Source: Collinsella ureilytica
Lineage (GTDB): Bacteria > Actinomycetota > Coriobacteriia > Coriobacteriales > Coriobacteriaceae
Reading direction: 5' to 3'
DNA: 64,000 nt
Assembly (NCBI RefSeq): GCF_019795105.1
Contig: NZ_JAIMFO010000009.1
Location: 39,587-103,586, forward strand
The notes below the pieces were generated by a model. That model worked only from the letters and a program-made list of their open reading frames with translations. It made no database searches and was not told the DNA's origin. Position numbers and translations under genes: made by a program. This document shows, piece after piece, positions 1 through 9,012 of this stretch (within the stretch, counting starts at the first letter, position 1; every line of letters begins with the position of its first letter).

Positions 1-400
1 AACACCTCAGCATGGATGTAGTTGTAAAGCGTTTTAACACACATCCAGGTTTTGATTAGCTTGTTTCGTTTGGCATATCCCAGAGCTGCAGCGGGTGACC
101 ATTTGTTTTCACGCATCAGATTTGTTAATACCTCAGCGGTCACGTGATCGTGAGCAATTTTGAGACCGGTACCTTTTTTGCTTGGCGCTGTCGTGCCATG
201 CGTTGAGCATAGTCAGCTTTATAGACATGGGTATAACCAAAATCGTTTTGTTGTTTTACACGTCCATGTTTGATCTCACGTTGAATAGTTGAACGCGCCC
301 GCCCAAGACGCCTAGCAATTTCAGAGATTGAGGTTTTCGATGCAAGCTCAATTTCAATTACATAGCGCTCATTCTCGTTGAGATACTTCCCTGTCCTCAT
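1..400 (-). CDS. IS30-family transposase, N-terminal part, two frames joined at a slippery site
   Basis: DDE transposase of IS30 type. The first 75 residues (start ATG at 400) form the HTH region, with SISEIARRLGRARSTIQREI typical of IS30 N-termini. This frame stops at 140. The family-like continuation (KIAHDHVTAEV, then KWSPAAALGYAKRNK and KTLYNYIHAEV) is in the -1 frame and stays open to the window edge. The switch point coincides with A_AAA_AAG (minus strand, positions 179 to 173) in the correct phase for -1 slippage. It is therefore either a programmed frameshift or a one-base loss in the A run. The catalytic DDE core is outside the window. Family assignment is from motif recognition. Confidence 0.75.
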
Positions 401-590
401 CTAAATCAGCCTCACATTTTTCAGAATGATCGATGGCCGAAAGACACCCAGCAAAAACCAAAACACTCCGATACGCACAACAAACAGCGTACAAGCTCCG
501 CGATAAACATAACCGCTCAGATATATACATTGCAAAACAATACTTTAACCGCATCGATAAAATGCGTGATATATCCGTTCTCAGAAGATC
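1..590 (-). mobile_element. IS30-family insertion sequence, one end only
   Basis: The transposase reading frame enters from the left edge and starts at 400. The element end must lie between 400 and about 630, but its inverted repeat cannot be defined because the partner end is outside the window. The neighbouring ABC gene ends in a short tail after the family-typical GWRL-like terminus, which fits insertion right at its 3' end. Boundaries are approximate. Confidence 0.5.
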
Positions 591-2361
591 ATACCTGACA
601 GCTCTTTCCGATAGATGTATTTCCTAACCTCCAACCAGCAGCTGCACGGCGCACCTCTATAAAGCGGCGGTAGATACCTTCCTCACACATGAGCTCCTCG
701 TGCGTGCCGCGCTGGACAATTCGCCCACTGTTCATCACAAGTATCTGATCGGCATCACGTACCGTGTTAAGCCGATGAGCTATGGTTACCAGAGTCTTGC
801 CCTGCGTAAGCTCTGCAAGGGCAGCCATAAGAAGATGCTCATTCTCCGGGTCGACCGAGCTCGTTGCTTCGTCGAGAATCACAATGGGTGCATCTTTCAT
901 AATGGCGCGTGCAATGGACACACGTTGACGCTCTCCACCAGAGAGATTCGAGCCTCCCTCTTCTAAAACAGTGTCATAACCCTGCGGTAGCTCCATAATA
1001 AAGTCATGACAACGCGCTCGCTTCGCGGCTGCTATAACCTGCTCACGCGTAGCATCAGGTCTTCCAAAACGGATATTATTCTCTACCGTATCATTGAACA
1101 GGTATACATTTTGAAAAACCATCGATATATGAGAATGCAGACTCTCAGCCGTTCCCGTGCGCACATCGGCTCCTCCAACGGTAACACGCCCCTTGTCAAC
1201 ATCCCAAAAACGCGCGAGTAAATTCACCAGCGTGGTCTTACCTGAACCGCTTGGCCCCACAAGCGCACATGTTGTGCCTTCCGGAATAGTAAGCGTTACG
1301 TCATCAATCGTATAACGGCTCCCATCGTAGGAAAACGAGACGTCTTCCATCGCAAGATCAAACCCTTTGCAGCAAAGAGGAGCATCTGTTACATCTTGCT
1401 TCGGAACTGCGCATACGTCATCAATACGATCAAGCTCTCCCTCAATCTTCTTCGTAAGAAAAGCGCTATTGTTTGCCATGATGAGCTCGGCGTAAATCAT
1501 AAAAGCTGCAACCAACAGCGTAAGCGCCCAAGAAAGCGGAAGCGCACCTCCCAGATACAAAAAGCATGAAGCAAACAGGACTGCGCAGCTGGCAAGATTG
1601 AATACAAGTGCATAGAGCTTGAGTACGCCCTGAGCGGCCTGCTCTTGTTTGAAATCGGCCTTTCGCTTGCGCTCAAAAGATGCCTTTGCCGCCGCCAAAG
1701 CCTCATCGGGTGTCGCAAACGTACGCAACACTGCCATTCCCCGAGCATATTCGATAATCGCGTCGGTCATATCCTCCTGAGCAGCTGTAACCTCACGGGT
1801 AACGAGAGTTGACCGCCGGCGCAACCATTCGAGAACAACAAGGCCAACCGCAATCCCGCTCAATGTGATAAACGCAACCGGCGGTGCAAACACCAAAAAA
1901 TAGAGGCTCATAATGACTGCCATCGCCACGCCCGCTGACAGCCCTGTCAAGCAGATGGTCATAAACTCTTCAAGCTGATGAACAGTTGTGGTGAGTGTTG
2001 TTGTAATGACTGAAAGGCGCTGATCGGAAAAATATCCCATAGGAGCTCCCTTCAGGCGGTCACCCACCCGAAGGCGCAGATCACGAAATATATGGAAACC
2101 CTCCGCATCCATCTTAATGTCAACAAGATACTGAAATACAAACTGACCGGTAACGCTCACAAGAAGTATGCCGAGACACTGCAGTATGATTTCTGAGCCA
2201 AGATGCTCACGATTCTCCAACACCCACCACACTGCCGCAAGCATACCCGCCATGAAAAACGCCTTGAAAACGTTGCATACCATTCCAACGATAAGACTCC
2301 GCCGTGACGAAGCGGAAAAGCTGCCCGCCAACGTAAGGATCCTTTTCATAATCGCCAACAT
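589..2361 (-). CDS. ABC transporter, fused permease and ATPase, second subunit (siderophore-type, YbtQ/IrtB-like)
   Basis: Half-transporter with an N-terminal six-helix exporter-fold domain (about residues 10-300) and a C-terminal nucleotide-binding domain. Walker A GPSGSGKT is near residue 368, signature LSGGERQR near 472 and Walker B IVILDEATSSVDPE near 489. It starts one base after the stop of the upstream partner (TAG then ATG), with GGAGG five bases before the ATG, so the two are translationally coupled and probably form a heterodimer. Proteins of this layout next to an AraC regulator usually move ferric siderophores inward despite an exporter fold; the substrate here is not visible. The last ten residues after GWRL look acquired at the IS30 junction. 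Confidence 0.88.
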   Translation of the reverse strand: MLAIMKRILTLAGSFSASSRRSLIVGMVCNVFKAFFMAGMLAAVWWVLENREHLGSEIILQCLGILLVSVTGQFVFQYLVDIKMDAEGFHIFRDLRLRVGDRLKGAPMGYFSDQRLSVITTTLTTTVHQLEEFMTICLTGLSAGVAMAVIMSLYFLVFAPPVAFITLSGIAVGLVVLEWLRRRSTLVTREVTAAQEDMTDAIIEYARGMAVLRTFATPDEALAAAKASFERKRKADFKQEQAAQGVLKLYALVFNLASCAVLFASCFLYLGGALPLSWALTLLVAAFMIYAELIMANNSAFLTKKIEGELDRIDDVCAVPKQDVTDAPLCCKGFDLAMEDVSFSYDGSRYTIDDVTLTIPEGTTCALVGPSGSGKTTLVNLLARFWDVDKGRVTVGGADVRTGTAESLHSHISMVFQNVYLFNDTVENNIRFGRPDATREQVIAAAKRARCHDFIMELPQGYDTVLEEGGSNLSGGERQRVSIARAIMKDAPIVILDEATSSVDPENEHLLMAALAELTQGKTLVTIAHRLNTVRDADQILVMNSGRIVQRGTHEELMCEEGIYRRFIEVRRAAAGWRLGNTSIGKSCQV

Positions 2362-4137
2362 CTAGTCCTCCCTACCTGCATCGCGGATAGAAGCTGTATG
2401 CTCCGCCCACATGCGCGCATACAAAGGACAGCACATGAGAAGTTCATCATGTGATCCACACGCCACCACGCGCCCCGCATCCATTACGATTATCTGATCC
2501 GCCCCCATAACCGTTGAAAGCCGATGGGCTATGGTCACAAGCGTCTTACCTGCTACAAGCTCCTCGATAGCGCGCTCCATCACTGCCTCAATCTCAGGAT
2601 CGGCGTATGCCGTTGCTTCGTCGAGAATCACCACATCCGCATCTTTTAAGATTGCTCGCGCGATAGTGATGCGTTGTCGCTCTCCACCGGAGAGTTTTGC
2701 ACCAGCCTCTCCTGCCAAGGTGTTATAACCCTGCGGTAAAGACTCTATAAACTCATGCGCACCTGCCGCACGTGCGGCACGCTTAACTTCATCATCTGTG
2801 GCCTGTGGCCTACCGAGACGAATGTTTTCTGCGATTGTCATATCAAATAGAAATGTTTCCTGTGCAACATAAGAAACATGCTCCATAAGTTGTCCAAAGG
2901 GAATATCTTGAACGTTATATCCGCCGTAGCGAATCGTACCGCAGCTCACATCCCAAAATCCCGCCATGAGTTTCGCAATGGTGGATTTTCCTGAGCCTGA
3001 TGGACCAACAATCGCCGTCATGGTACCGGGTTCTGTACGAAAGGACACCCCGTGAAGCACTTCCAGGCCTTCATGATATGAGAACGATACATCTTCAAAA
3101 GAAAACGACTCACGAGACAACTCTACTCGCTTTGAGGGTCGAACAAGCTCGGGAAGTCCTAAGAAGTCCCACACCACATTCAGGCACACGTCCATCCTCG
3201 AAATCTGGCTGGCGGCCTGAGCAAACTTCAACACGCCCCCAATGAAGCTTAAGGGTATCGTGATACACACCATGAATTCCGGCAGGGTAATCTCACCAAC
3301 CGACATCAACCAAACCCCAAGAGGAAGGGTGAATAAAAGCGTGCACGGCACAACCGATTTCACCAGTGCCATCCACACCCAGCTCTCGCGGAACCAATCG
3401 AGTGTCGAATCATGATAGGCGGCAACGGCTTTGGAAAACATACTGTATGAAGATGCACTTCGACCAAACGCCTTAATAACCTGAATACCATTGACGTACT
3501 CGACAAGCGTTGAGTTCATCTTCTGTTCGCTTTCAATATAGCGAGCCATTTTCACTTCGTACCCACGCATCATGCCAAGGTAAAATAACACTCCAAGTGG
3601 AATTGTCGCGATACCTGCCAACCCCATACGCCAATCAACAGCAAACACGATCACCATCGCAAGCACAGGCGCAAACACATTGCTGGGAAGCTCGGGCATG
3701 AAATGTGCAATAGCATCCTCAAGCTGATTTACATTGTCAACAAAGCGGTTCTTAAAGGTTCCTGTTGGTGTATCTACAATCGTTCCCATGGGAACGCGAG
3801 CCATCTTTTCTGCCATCTCATCGCGTATTGTACGCAGAGCCCTAAAAGCAATGTCGTGACTCATCATAGAAGATCGCCATGTGAGAAAGAATTTTACTAC
3901 CTGGGCAACCGCCGCTACAACAGAAAGCTCGGCTGCCGCCTCAAGGGTCAGCGTGCCTTGCAAGAGCCCGGCTGCCAGCATGGCTACCACAACATAGGGC
4001 ACCATGCCAAATGCCTCTCCCATACAAGCCATAACGAGAGAAACTATCATTTTCCCTTTGTCGGGTCGCATAAAGTAGAGCAGCTTTGCAAATGCACTTG
4101 GGCGTGCATCTTGATCTTTAGGAACTGCCTTTCCCAT
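2362..4137 (-). CDS. ABC transporter, fused permease and ATPase, first subunit (siderophore-type, YbtP/IrtA-like)
   Basis: Partner of the downstream half-transporter: membrane domain about residues 20-310, ATPase about 340-580. Walker A GPSGSGKS lies near 376, LSGGERQR near 481, and Walker B VVILDEATAYADPE near 501. The ATAYAD D-loop variant is common in YbtP/IrtA-type siderophore transporters, as I recall. I place the start at ATG 4137, preceded by AGAGGTGAG; the frame stays open upstream to an ATG at 4209, but that extension runs into a tandem repeat. Divergent from the AraC-type gene at 4570, which is the likely regulator. Iron-siderophore transport is inferred from architecture and context. 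Confidence 0.88.
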   Translation of the reverse strand: MGKAVPKDQDARPSAFAKLLYFMRPDKGKMIVSLVMACMGEAFGMVPYVVVAMLAAGLLQGTLTLEAAAELSVVAAVAQVVKFFLTWRSSMMSHDIAFRALRTIRDEMAEKMARVPMGTIVDTPTGTFKNRFVDNVNQLEDAIAHFMPELPSNVFAPVLAMVIVFAVDWRMGLAGIATIPLGVLFYLGMMRGYEVKMARYIESEQKMNSTLVEYVNGIQVIKAFGRSASSYSMFSKAVAAYHDSTLDWFRESWVWMALVKSVVPCTLLFTLPLGVWLMSVGEITLPEFMVCITIPLSFIGGVLKFAQAASQISRMDVCLNVVWDFLGLPELVRPSKRVELSRESFSFEDVSFSYHEGLEVLHGVSFRTEPGTMTAIVGPSGSGKSTIAKLMAGFWDVSCGTIRYGGYNVQDIPFGQLMEHVSYVAQETFLFDMTIAENIRLGRPQATDDEVKRAARAAGAHEFIESLPQGYNTLAGEAGAKLSGGERQRITIARAILKDADVVILDEATAYADPEIEAVMERAIEELVAGKTLVTIAHRLSTVMGADQIIVMDAGRVVACGSHDELLMCCPLYARMWAEHTASIRDAGRED

Positions 4138-4191
4138 AAAGCTCACCTCTCTTTTGGTTTTATCACGAATAGATTCATAACGTGTGCACCG

Positions 4192-4305
4192 ATCATTCAA
4201 AGCGCTCATTGCAGGTCATCGCGGGCGTCCACTCATCACTCAAAGCACTCATTGCGGGTCATCGCGGGCGTCCACTCATCACTCAAAGCACTCATTGCGG
4301 GTCAT
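4192..4305. repeat. 43-bp tandem repeat, about 2.65 copies, between AraC gene and ABC operon
   Basis: Copies span 4192-4234, 4235-4277 and a partial 4278-4305. Copies 2 and 3 are identical over the shared 28 bases; copy 1 differs at a few positions. The array sits in the leader of the ABC operon and between the two divergent genes. It may be regulator binding sites or a neutral minisatellite. Confidence 0.85.
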
Positions 4306-4441
4306 GACAATCACCCTTGACACCCAACGCGAACTTTCTGCACAACCTTGCGACTCCCTATAGGTCACCGTCATTAAATCCACGGGAAGACTCATCACAT
4401 GCAACACCCTTCGCATCTCAGCTGAACACCGCAATTATAAG

Positions 4442-4469
4442 TTAGCAGCTACAAACTTTAATCTATAAT
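4442..4469 (+). promoter_or_regulatory. Putative promoter of the AraC-type regulator
   Basis: TTAGCA (4442-4447), 16-base spacer, perfect TATAAT (4464-4469), about 100 bases before the chosen start codon. The rest of the 4306-4569 gap shows no further gene or RNA that I recognise. Confidence 0.5.
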
Positions 4470-4569
4470 GGACTGAACATGGATTCAGCGAGCCGCTCAA
4501 CCTGCACATGCGGCTCAATACGGAGAAAAAACGTCTCAACACGGAAGAAATCGCCTGGAGAGCAATCAG

Positions 4570-5532
4570 ATGGAGAGCTTGGAAGAAAACCTTTACAGCG
4601 CCGCGTTTCAAAAATGGGGATTCTCACACTCCCAACAGACGCATGGATACGGGCCTGATGGAGTTTTGCGTACCGTCGAAAACGAATTTGGCACAGGTGA
4701 GTACTGGTCTTACTTTCGCGGCAACCTCTTCGCAATCAATTGCTTCAAGATAAAGTTCACAAAAGACAGGGTGCTGACGTATCGATGTAGCGAGCATCTC
4801 AGCATAACGTTCTACGACAAGATTACAGGTTTAACGCAGAGGCAAGGAGCCCCACTGAGCGCCGGGGCGATATCGGTATATCTTGGAGGAGAAGGGCAGG
4901 AGTATCAGGCATACGCGTGCAAAGGCGCCTCGATAAGAGGCACCTCGATTACCTTTTCACCTGATTATTACCGCACATATCTACAACGCAGATTCGGCAC
5001 GCTGGGAGATATAAGAAGGGCCTTTTTGGAAATTGACGGAAAACGAGATATGCCGGATCTTATCAACCTGCTCAGGAAAGCCCGAAATTACAAAGGCACA
5101 GGCGCAGCTGCAGAGCTCTTCTATGAAGGGGTTATTTCAGAAGCAGTTGCTCTTGTGATGCAACATTCTTCTCTCTATCCCAAAAATCACATCGAGATGT
5201 ATGTTACCGGCGAAGATCGCAAAGCTATTGATTTTATCTGCGAGTATATTGCCTGTCATCTTGAAGAGAATCTCTCGTGCGCCCACCTGGCGCGCCAACT
5301 CTATATAGGGAAAACAAAGTTGAAAACCCTCTTCAAGGCGACGACAGGGATGTCACCATCTGGCTATATTATGCGCGAACGCATGGAGAAAGCGTCACGC
5401 CTGCTTATCGAAACCGACTGCTCAATAGCCGAAATCGGCAAAAAGGTAGGCTACGCCAAACCGGGTGCATTTACCGAAGCGTTTCGAAGAGAAAAAGGCT
5501 TAACGCCCACACAGTTTAGAAAACGCTGCTGA
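4570..5532 (+). CDS. AraC-family transcriptional regulator (PchR-like)
   Basis: 320 residues. The C-terminal 100 residues are a double helix-turn-helix of AraC type (LARQLYIGKTKLKTLFKATT, then SIAEIGKKVGYAKPGAFTEA and the closing GLTPTQFRKR). The N-terminal ~210 residues carry a cupin-like sensor region (GTGEYWSYFRGNLFAINCF) resembling regulators that sense siderophores together with their target transporter. GGAGAG lies seven bases before the ATG. It is transcribed away from the two ABC genes, the usual arrangement for a local activator. Ligand unknown; the iron/siderophore role is inferred. Confidence 0.85.
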   Translation: MESLEENLYSAAFQKWGFSHSQQTHGYGPDGVLRTVENEFGTGEYWSYFRGNLFAINCFKIKFTKDRVLTYRCSEHLSITFYDKITGLTQRQGAPLSAGAISVYLGGEGQEYQAYACKGASIRGTSITFSPDYYRTYLQRRFGTLGDIRRAFLEIDGKRDMPDLINLLRKARNYKGTGAAAELFYEGVISEAVALVMQHSSLYPKNHIEMYVTGEDRKAIDFICEYIACHLEENLSCAHLARQLYIGKTKLKTLFKATTGMSPSGYIMRERMEKASRLLIETDCSIAEIGKKVGYAKPGAFTEAFRREKGLTPTQFRKRC

Positions 5533-5537
5533 TACAA

Positions 5538-5696
5538 GGCGCCACAACGTGCCCTAAGGCTCTTGAGATTCCCTAAGGTGTTTCAAGATACCTTAACAGC
5601 TGCTATAACGTGTCCTACCTAAAGTCCCCTAAGGTGCACCAAAGCGCCACAACGTGCTCTAAGGCTCCCTAAGGTGCACCAAAGCGCCACAACGTG
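5538..5696. repeat. Degenerate ~40-bp tandem repeats downstream of the AraC gene
   Basis: A 30-base segment is repeated exactly at 5627-5656 and 5667-5696 (period 40). More diverged versions of the same words (GCGCCACAACGTG, CCCTAAGG) start at 5538. The whole 5533-6012 gap between convergent genes contains these repeats and the hairpin at 5763; I see no gene in it. Confidence 0.8.
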
Positions 5697-5762
5697 ACGC
5701 CTTGTATAGAACCTGCAGCCATGCCGCCTAAAGAGAAGCACACTCTACTCGAACTATCAGGC

Positions 5763-5813
5763 ACCTATTTCTGTGCTTTTTAACATCAAGCGCCAAAAAG
5801 CACAGATATAGGT
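5763..5813. terminator. Long hairpin between convergent genes, possible bidirectional terminator
   Basis: Arms 5763-5781 and 5795-5813 pair over 19 bases with one mismatch, around a 13-base loop. Each strand carries a run of five T at the inner edge of one arm. A third copy of the arm core (AAAAAGCACAG) follows near 5847. It lies between the AraC gene and the leftward surface-protein gene. Confidence 0.5.
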
Positions 5814-6012
5814 CGCTTAACCCCCTGCACGCACGTCAACAAACCAAAAAGCACAGGCACGGGTCACAGTAGGCCCCGATCACGTCACATCAATGACATC
5901 AAAAAACACCACGGTCAACCGCTTAAACTCCCCTGAGCGTGCGTCGTCACGCATCGCGGCACCAGCTTTTGCGCCCTAAGACACGCCCCGCATAAACTCC
6001 TTACACACGTTC

Positions 6013-8877
6013 TTAAGCTGTCTTACGTCTGCGCAGAATAACTGCCGCAATAACAGCTGCAATCACGACAATAACTCCTGCTCCAACGATCATCATGGTG
6101 GAATTCGCCTCTAAAAGCCCTTGAGCGCGTGCCTTTGAAGGCTCTTTTTTCACGGGCGAAGCCTTGCCGCCAGATAGCTTCTCTGAGGGTTTATGCTCAG
6201 TAGACACCGACTCTTCCTGAGATAGCTGTGAGGATATTGCACCGCTTTCAGAAGCGCTCCTATGATCCTTTGTTGTATTTGAGCGTGCCCGAGACACTTC
6301 TCGCTCATCCACGTTGTGAGCCTCGGTTGACGACGAGCTTTTCTGCAAGCTCTGTTGTTGAAGTTCAGTCTCTCCTTGCTTGTCCCGCTGTTTACCGTCC
6401 TCAGACCCCGATATGGCCTGCTTTGAATCTTTTGCGGGATCTACATGATCTTGCTGCTTTTCATCTTTTGTATCTTTTGGCTGTTGTTCAGGCTTATCCT
6501 CATCAACATGAGATGCCTTCCACTGCGCCACAAGCGTCATATTCGCCTTCACCTGAGCTGTCATATCAACGGCAGTCAAAGAATCCGCATACACCCATCT
6601 GCTAAAGGTATAACCCTCACGAATGGGAATGTCCAGTTGAGGAAGCTTCGCATCTTTTGGAATCACCACCGTATCAGTCAGCCCGTCATACCCAAAATCA
6701 AGCGTAATTTGAACCTTCTCAACAGGCGCAACCTGCTCAAGAGCACATAGTGCTTTGGCAAGATCCTGAACCGTCTTGTGATACGCTCCAAAACTCACGG
6801 TATAACCTGCCGTCAAAGCAGCTTCTTTCTCTATCTGCGCCATAAGCTTTTTCATCGCAGAAAGAGCGACGTCAAGACGATCTGCGCTTTCTTTGGTATA
6901 GCGCTCACGATGAGCTAGAGCCTCTTTTGCCTGTGCAACACGCGCTGTTTGACGAGCTAGATGATACGGATCATCAAGCGCAGCTACATGCTTGCCCATA
7001 ATTTCAATCTCAATCACATGATTTTCTTTCCCGGGAGCCCCTTCATACCCGTTCATATACAGTCGTACATAGCGCGCTTGAACAGGCTTATCTGAAGCTT
7101 CTGCCCCATATATCACGCGGCCATCTGAGGACTCTCTATAGGTAGTCTCACTCGGCTGCTCCCCCAGCTGAAATACATCGCTATCCCCGGAGTAATACAG
7201 AATCGTCTTTGTAGAAAAATCGGGGGTATCGGATATAACAAGCGCCGTGGAACCATACATTCGAGATCCACCCCAGTACCGCCACAACTTAACCGATTCG
7301 ATCGAAACGCTCTCTTTAAGATCAAGCTGCTCATAGGCAGGCTGAGGCGTGTCATCATTGCCAAAGATGCTATAGGAATCACGGTTTGTAGAAACACCAT
7401 CAGTTGACTTCGATAACGGCGAGGCATTATCAAGTACCAAGGACGGATCGGTTGAGCTCGACGGCAACCACCCGGCTGTCGGTTCTATATTTCGTGCGAG
7501 ATTTTGTAAGGCACCATTATCTGTTCCTGGAACCAGTGAATTGAGCGCATTCGCAAGCTCCGTGAGTGAGCGCTGCTGTGCAGCTGCATCACCTGAAAGC
7601 GCCTCACGTGCGCGGGCAAGTACGCCTTCTGCATCACATGCTGTCCACGATGCTCGTGAAACGCTGCCCTTCATAGCCTCAAGCTCATGAATTCTATCTG
7701 CAAGTGGTGAAATCGGCACCTCATCGTGAGCAAGCGAGCGATCCCAAACACACGCGCTATCAAGCGATGCGTCTGAGGAAATAACCACCGGTGCAGCAAC
7801 AAGCTCAGCCTCATGTGTAGCGACATCATAGCTTGATCCCGCGATTTTGCCCTGCACGTACACCTTCACCATACCATTGTTTTCACGAACCCCGGTAATG
7901 CTTGTTGCGCCTTTAACCGGCTGATCGGAAATAGCGGAGGCACCTTTTACCGTAAAAACAGCGTGAGCATCCTCATTAAGGCGCAAGGACCATTCGTCTC
8001 CCTGCTGAGCCAACACAGTATGAGGCGCTGGCGAAGAGACTGTTGCGGCTACACTAAACCCGTATGACCCGACCACGCCTTCTTGCACCTCATCAGTGCA
8101 GGAAGGTGAATTCGTTTTGAGAATCACACCATTATCGTGCGCAACGCGCTCCACAGCGCCACCCAGCCTGTTGCCAGCAGAATCCGCTCCCGAGAGAGCC
8201 TGTACGCGAACAGTTGCTCCTGCACGAGGCGTATCTGCAAGCACGACATCAAAGGTTTTAAGATCAGCATATGCCAAGACCTCTTTGACCGGCACCGTCT
8301 TTCCGTCAACACGCACCTCAAAACTCGCACCCATTACGTGCTCAGATGCCTGCACGCGTATGACTGCTTCACGATTGAAATACATGCGCGTAAGACTTGG
8401 TGGGACGGTATCGCCGTCTTTGCTCAGATGCCATATCTGCACTTCGCCGGGCTTGAGCTTCATGCTCACCTCGCTGCCGGCATTAATCTTGGATGGTCGT
8501 TCCGCCAAAGGCGCATTGCCTTCGGTGTAGCCATGATCAAGAACTACATGATATGAACCTGTTGTACGAGCTCCAATAGCTGAATCAAGACGGAAAGTAA
8601 GTGTGCGCTCCTCGGCTGCGGGGTTGCGCAGCGAGATAATACCCTCGTCGCCCGTCGCCCGTCGCGCTAAAGCAGGCAAATCCGTACGCTGCCTGCTCCC
8701 CTGTACGAGCGCTTGCCGCTCCATTTAAGCCGTTGCTGCCTGCAAGCGTTGCTGTTGCAGCAGGGCTTTTACCAAGTACTTTTGCGTTACGCAGCGTAGA
8801 GAAGTTTTTCTCTTCCCACGACAAAAAGTCTGCATTAAAAAGGTATTTTTCAGTATCAAAAATTGAATCAGAATAAT
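6013..8877 (-). pseudogene. 3' part of a large cell-surface glycosidase, GH101-like (endo-alpha-N-acetylgalactosaminidase-like), frameshifted
   Basis: The frame 6013-8724 encodes 903 residues and is only the C-terminal part of a bigger enzyme. In order: a beta-sandwich starting GIISLRNP, which resembles the region following the catalytic barrel of GH101 enzymes; a discoidin/F5-8C-like module (about 430-576); helical spacers; an InlB-type repeat (about 668-736, YTFSRWVY...VAQWK); a Lys/Gln/Ser-rich stalk; and a C-terminal membrane anchor (about 875-898) followed by RRRK. There is no LPXTG. The preceding homologous stretch (DFLSWEEKNFSTLRNAKVLG to YGFACFSATGD) is in another frame. Removing one copy of the 7-bp duplication at 8647-8660 joins the two frames perfectly. 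No catalytic domain or signal peptide remains. Confidence 0.7.
8647..8660. repeat. 7-bp tandem duplication that breaks the glycosidase frame
   Basis: GTCGCCC occurs twice head to tail (8647-8653, 8654-8660), followed by GTCG. With a single copy the minus-strand frame reads SATGDEGIISLRNP without interruption. Confidence 0.85.
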
Positions 8878-9012
8878 AGAGTTCCCAGAAACAGAATCGA
8901 GAATCTCTTCGCGCGCTTCATCCCAAGATCGATTAACATCATGGTCAAGCGCCTGCTCGATATACACCTCAGCGTCCGACATGACCTCGTCTGCATACTC
9001 GGAATAGTTCAT
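8878..9012 (-). pseudogene. Truncated conjugative-element protein (5' part only)
   Basis: Starts at ATG 9012 with AAAGGA upstream and overlaps the stop of the preceding remnant by four bases (ATGA). The first ~45 residues (MNYSEYADEVMSDAEVYIEQ to EILDSVSGNS) match the start of a small acidic protein common in Firmicutes/Actinobacteria integrative conjugative elements, usually followed by a GSYTF-like stretch. Here the frame runs into the glycosidase remnant at about 8877, with a one-base shift near the junction. Function unknown. Family recognition is from memory of the N-terminal pattern. Confidence 0.55.

Noticed and set aside
433-627. Rightward open frame of 64 codons near the IS end
   Set aside because: No ribosome site and no similarity; it crosses the ABC gene 3' end and probable IS terminus.
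700-1221. Rightward open frames inside the ABC ATPase gene
   Set aside because: Antisense shadows of a gene with intact Walker and signature motifs.
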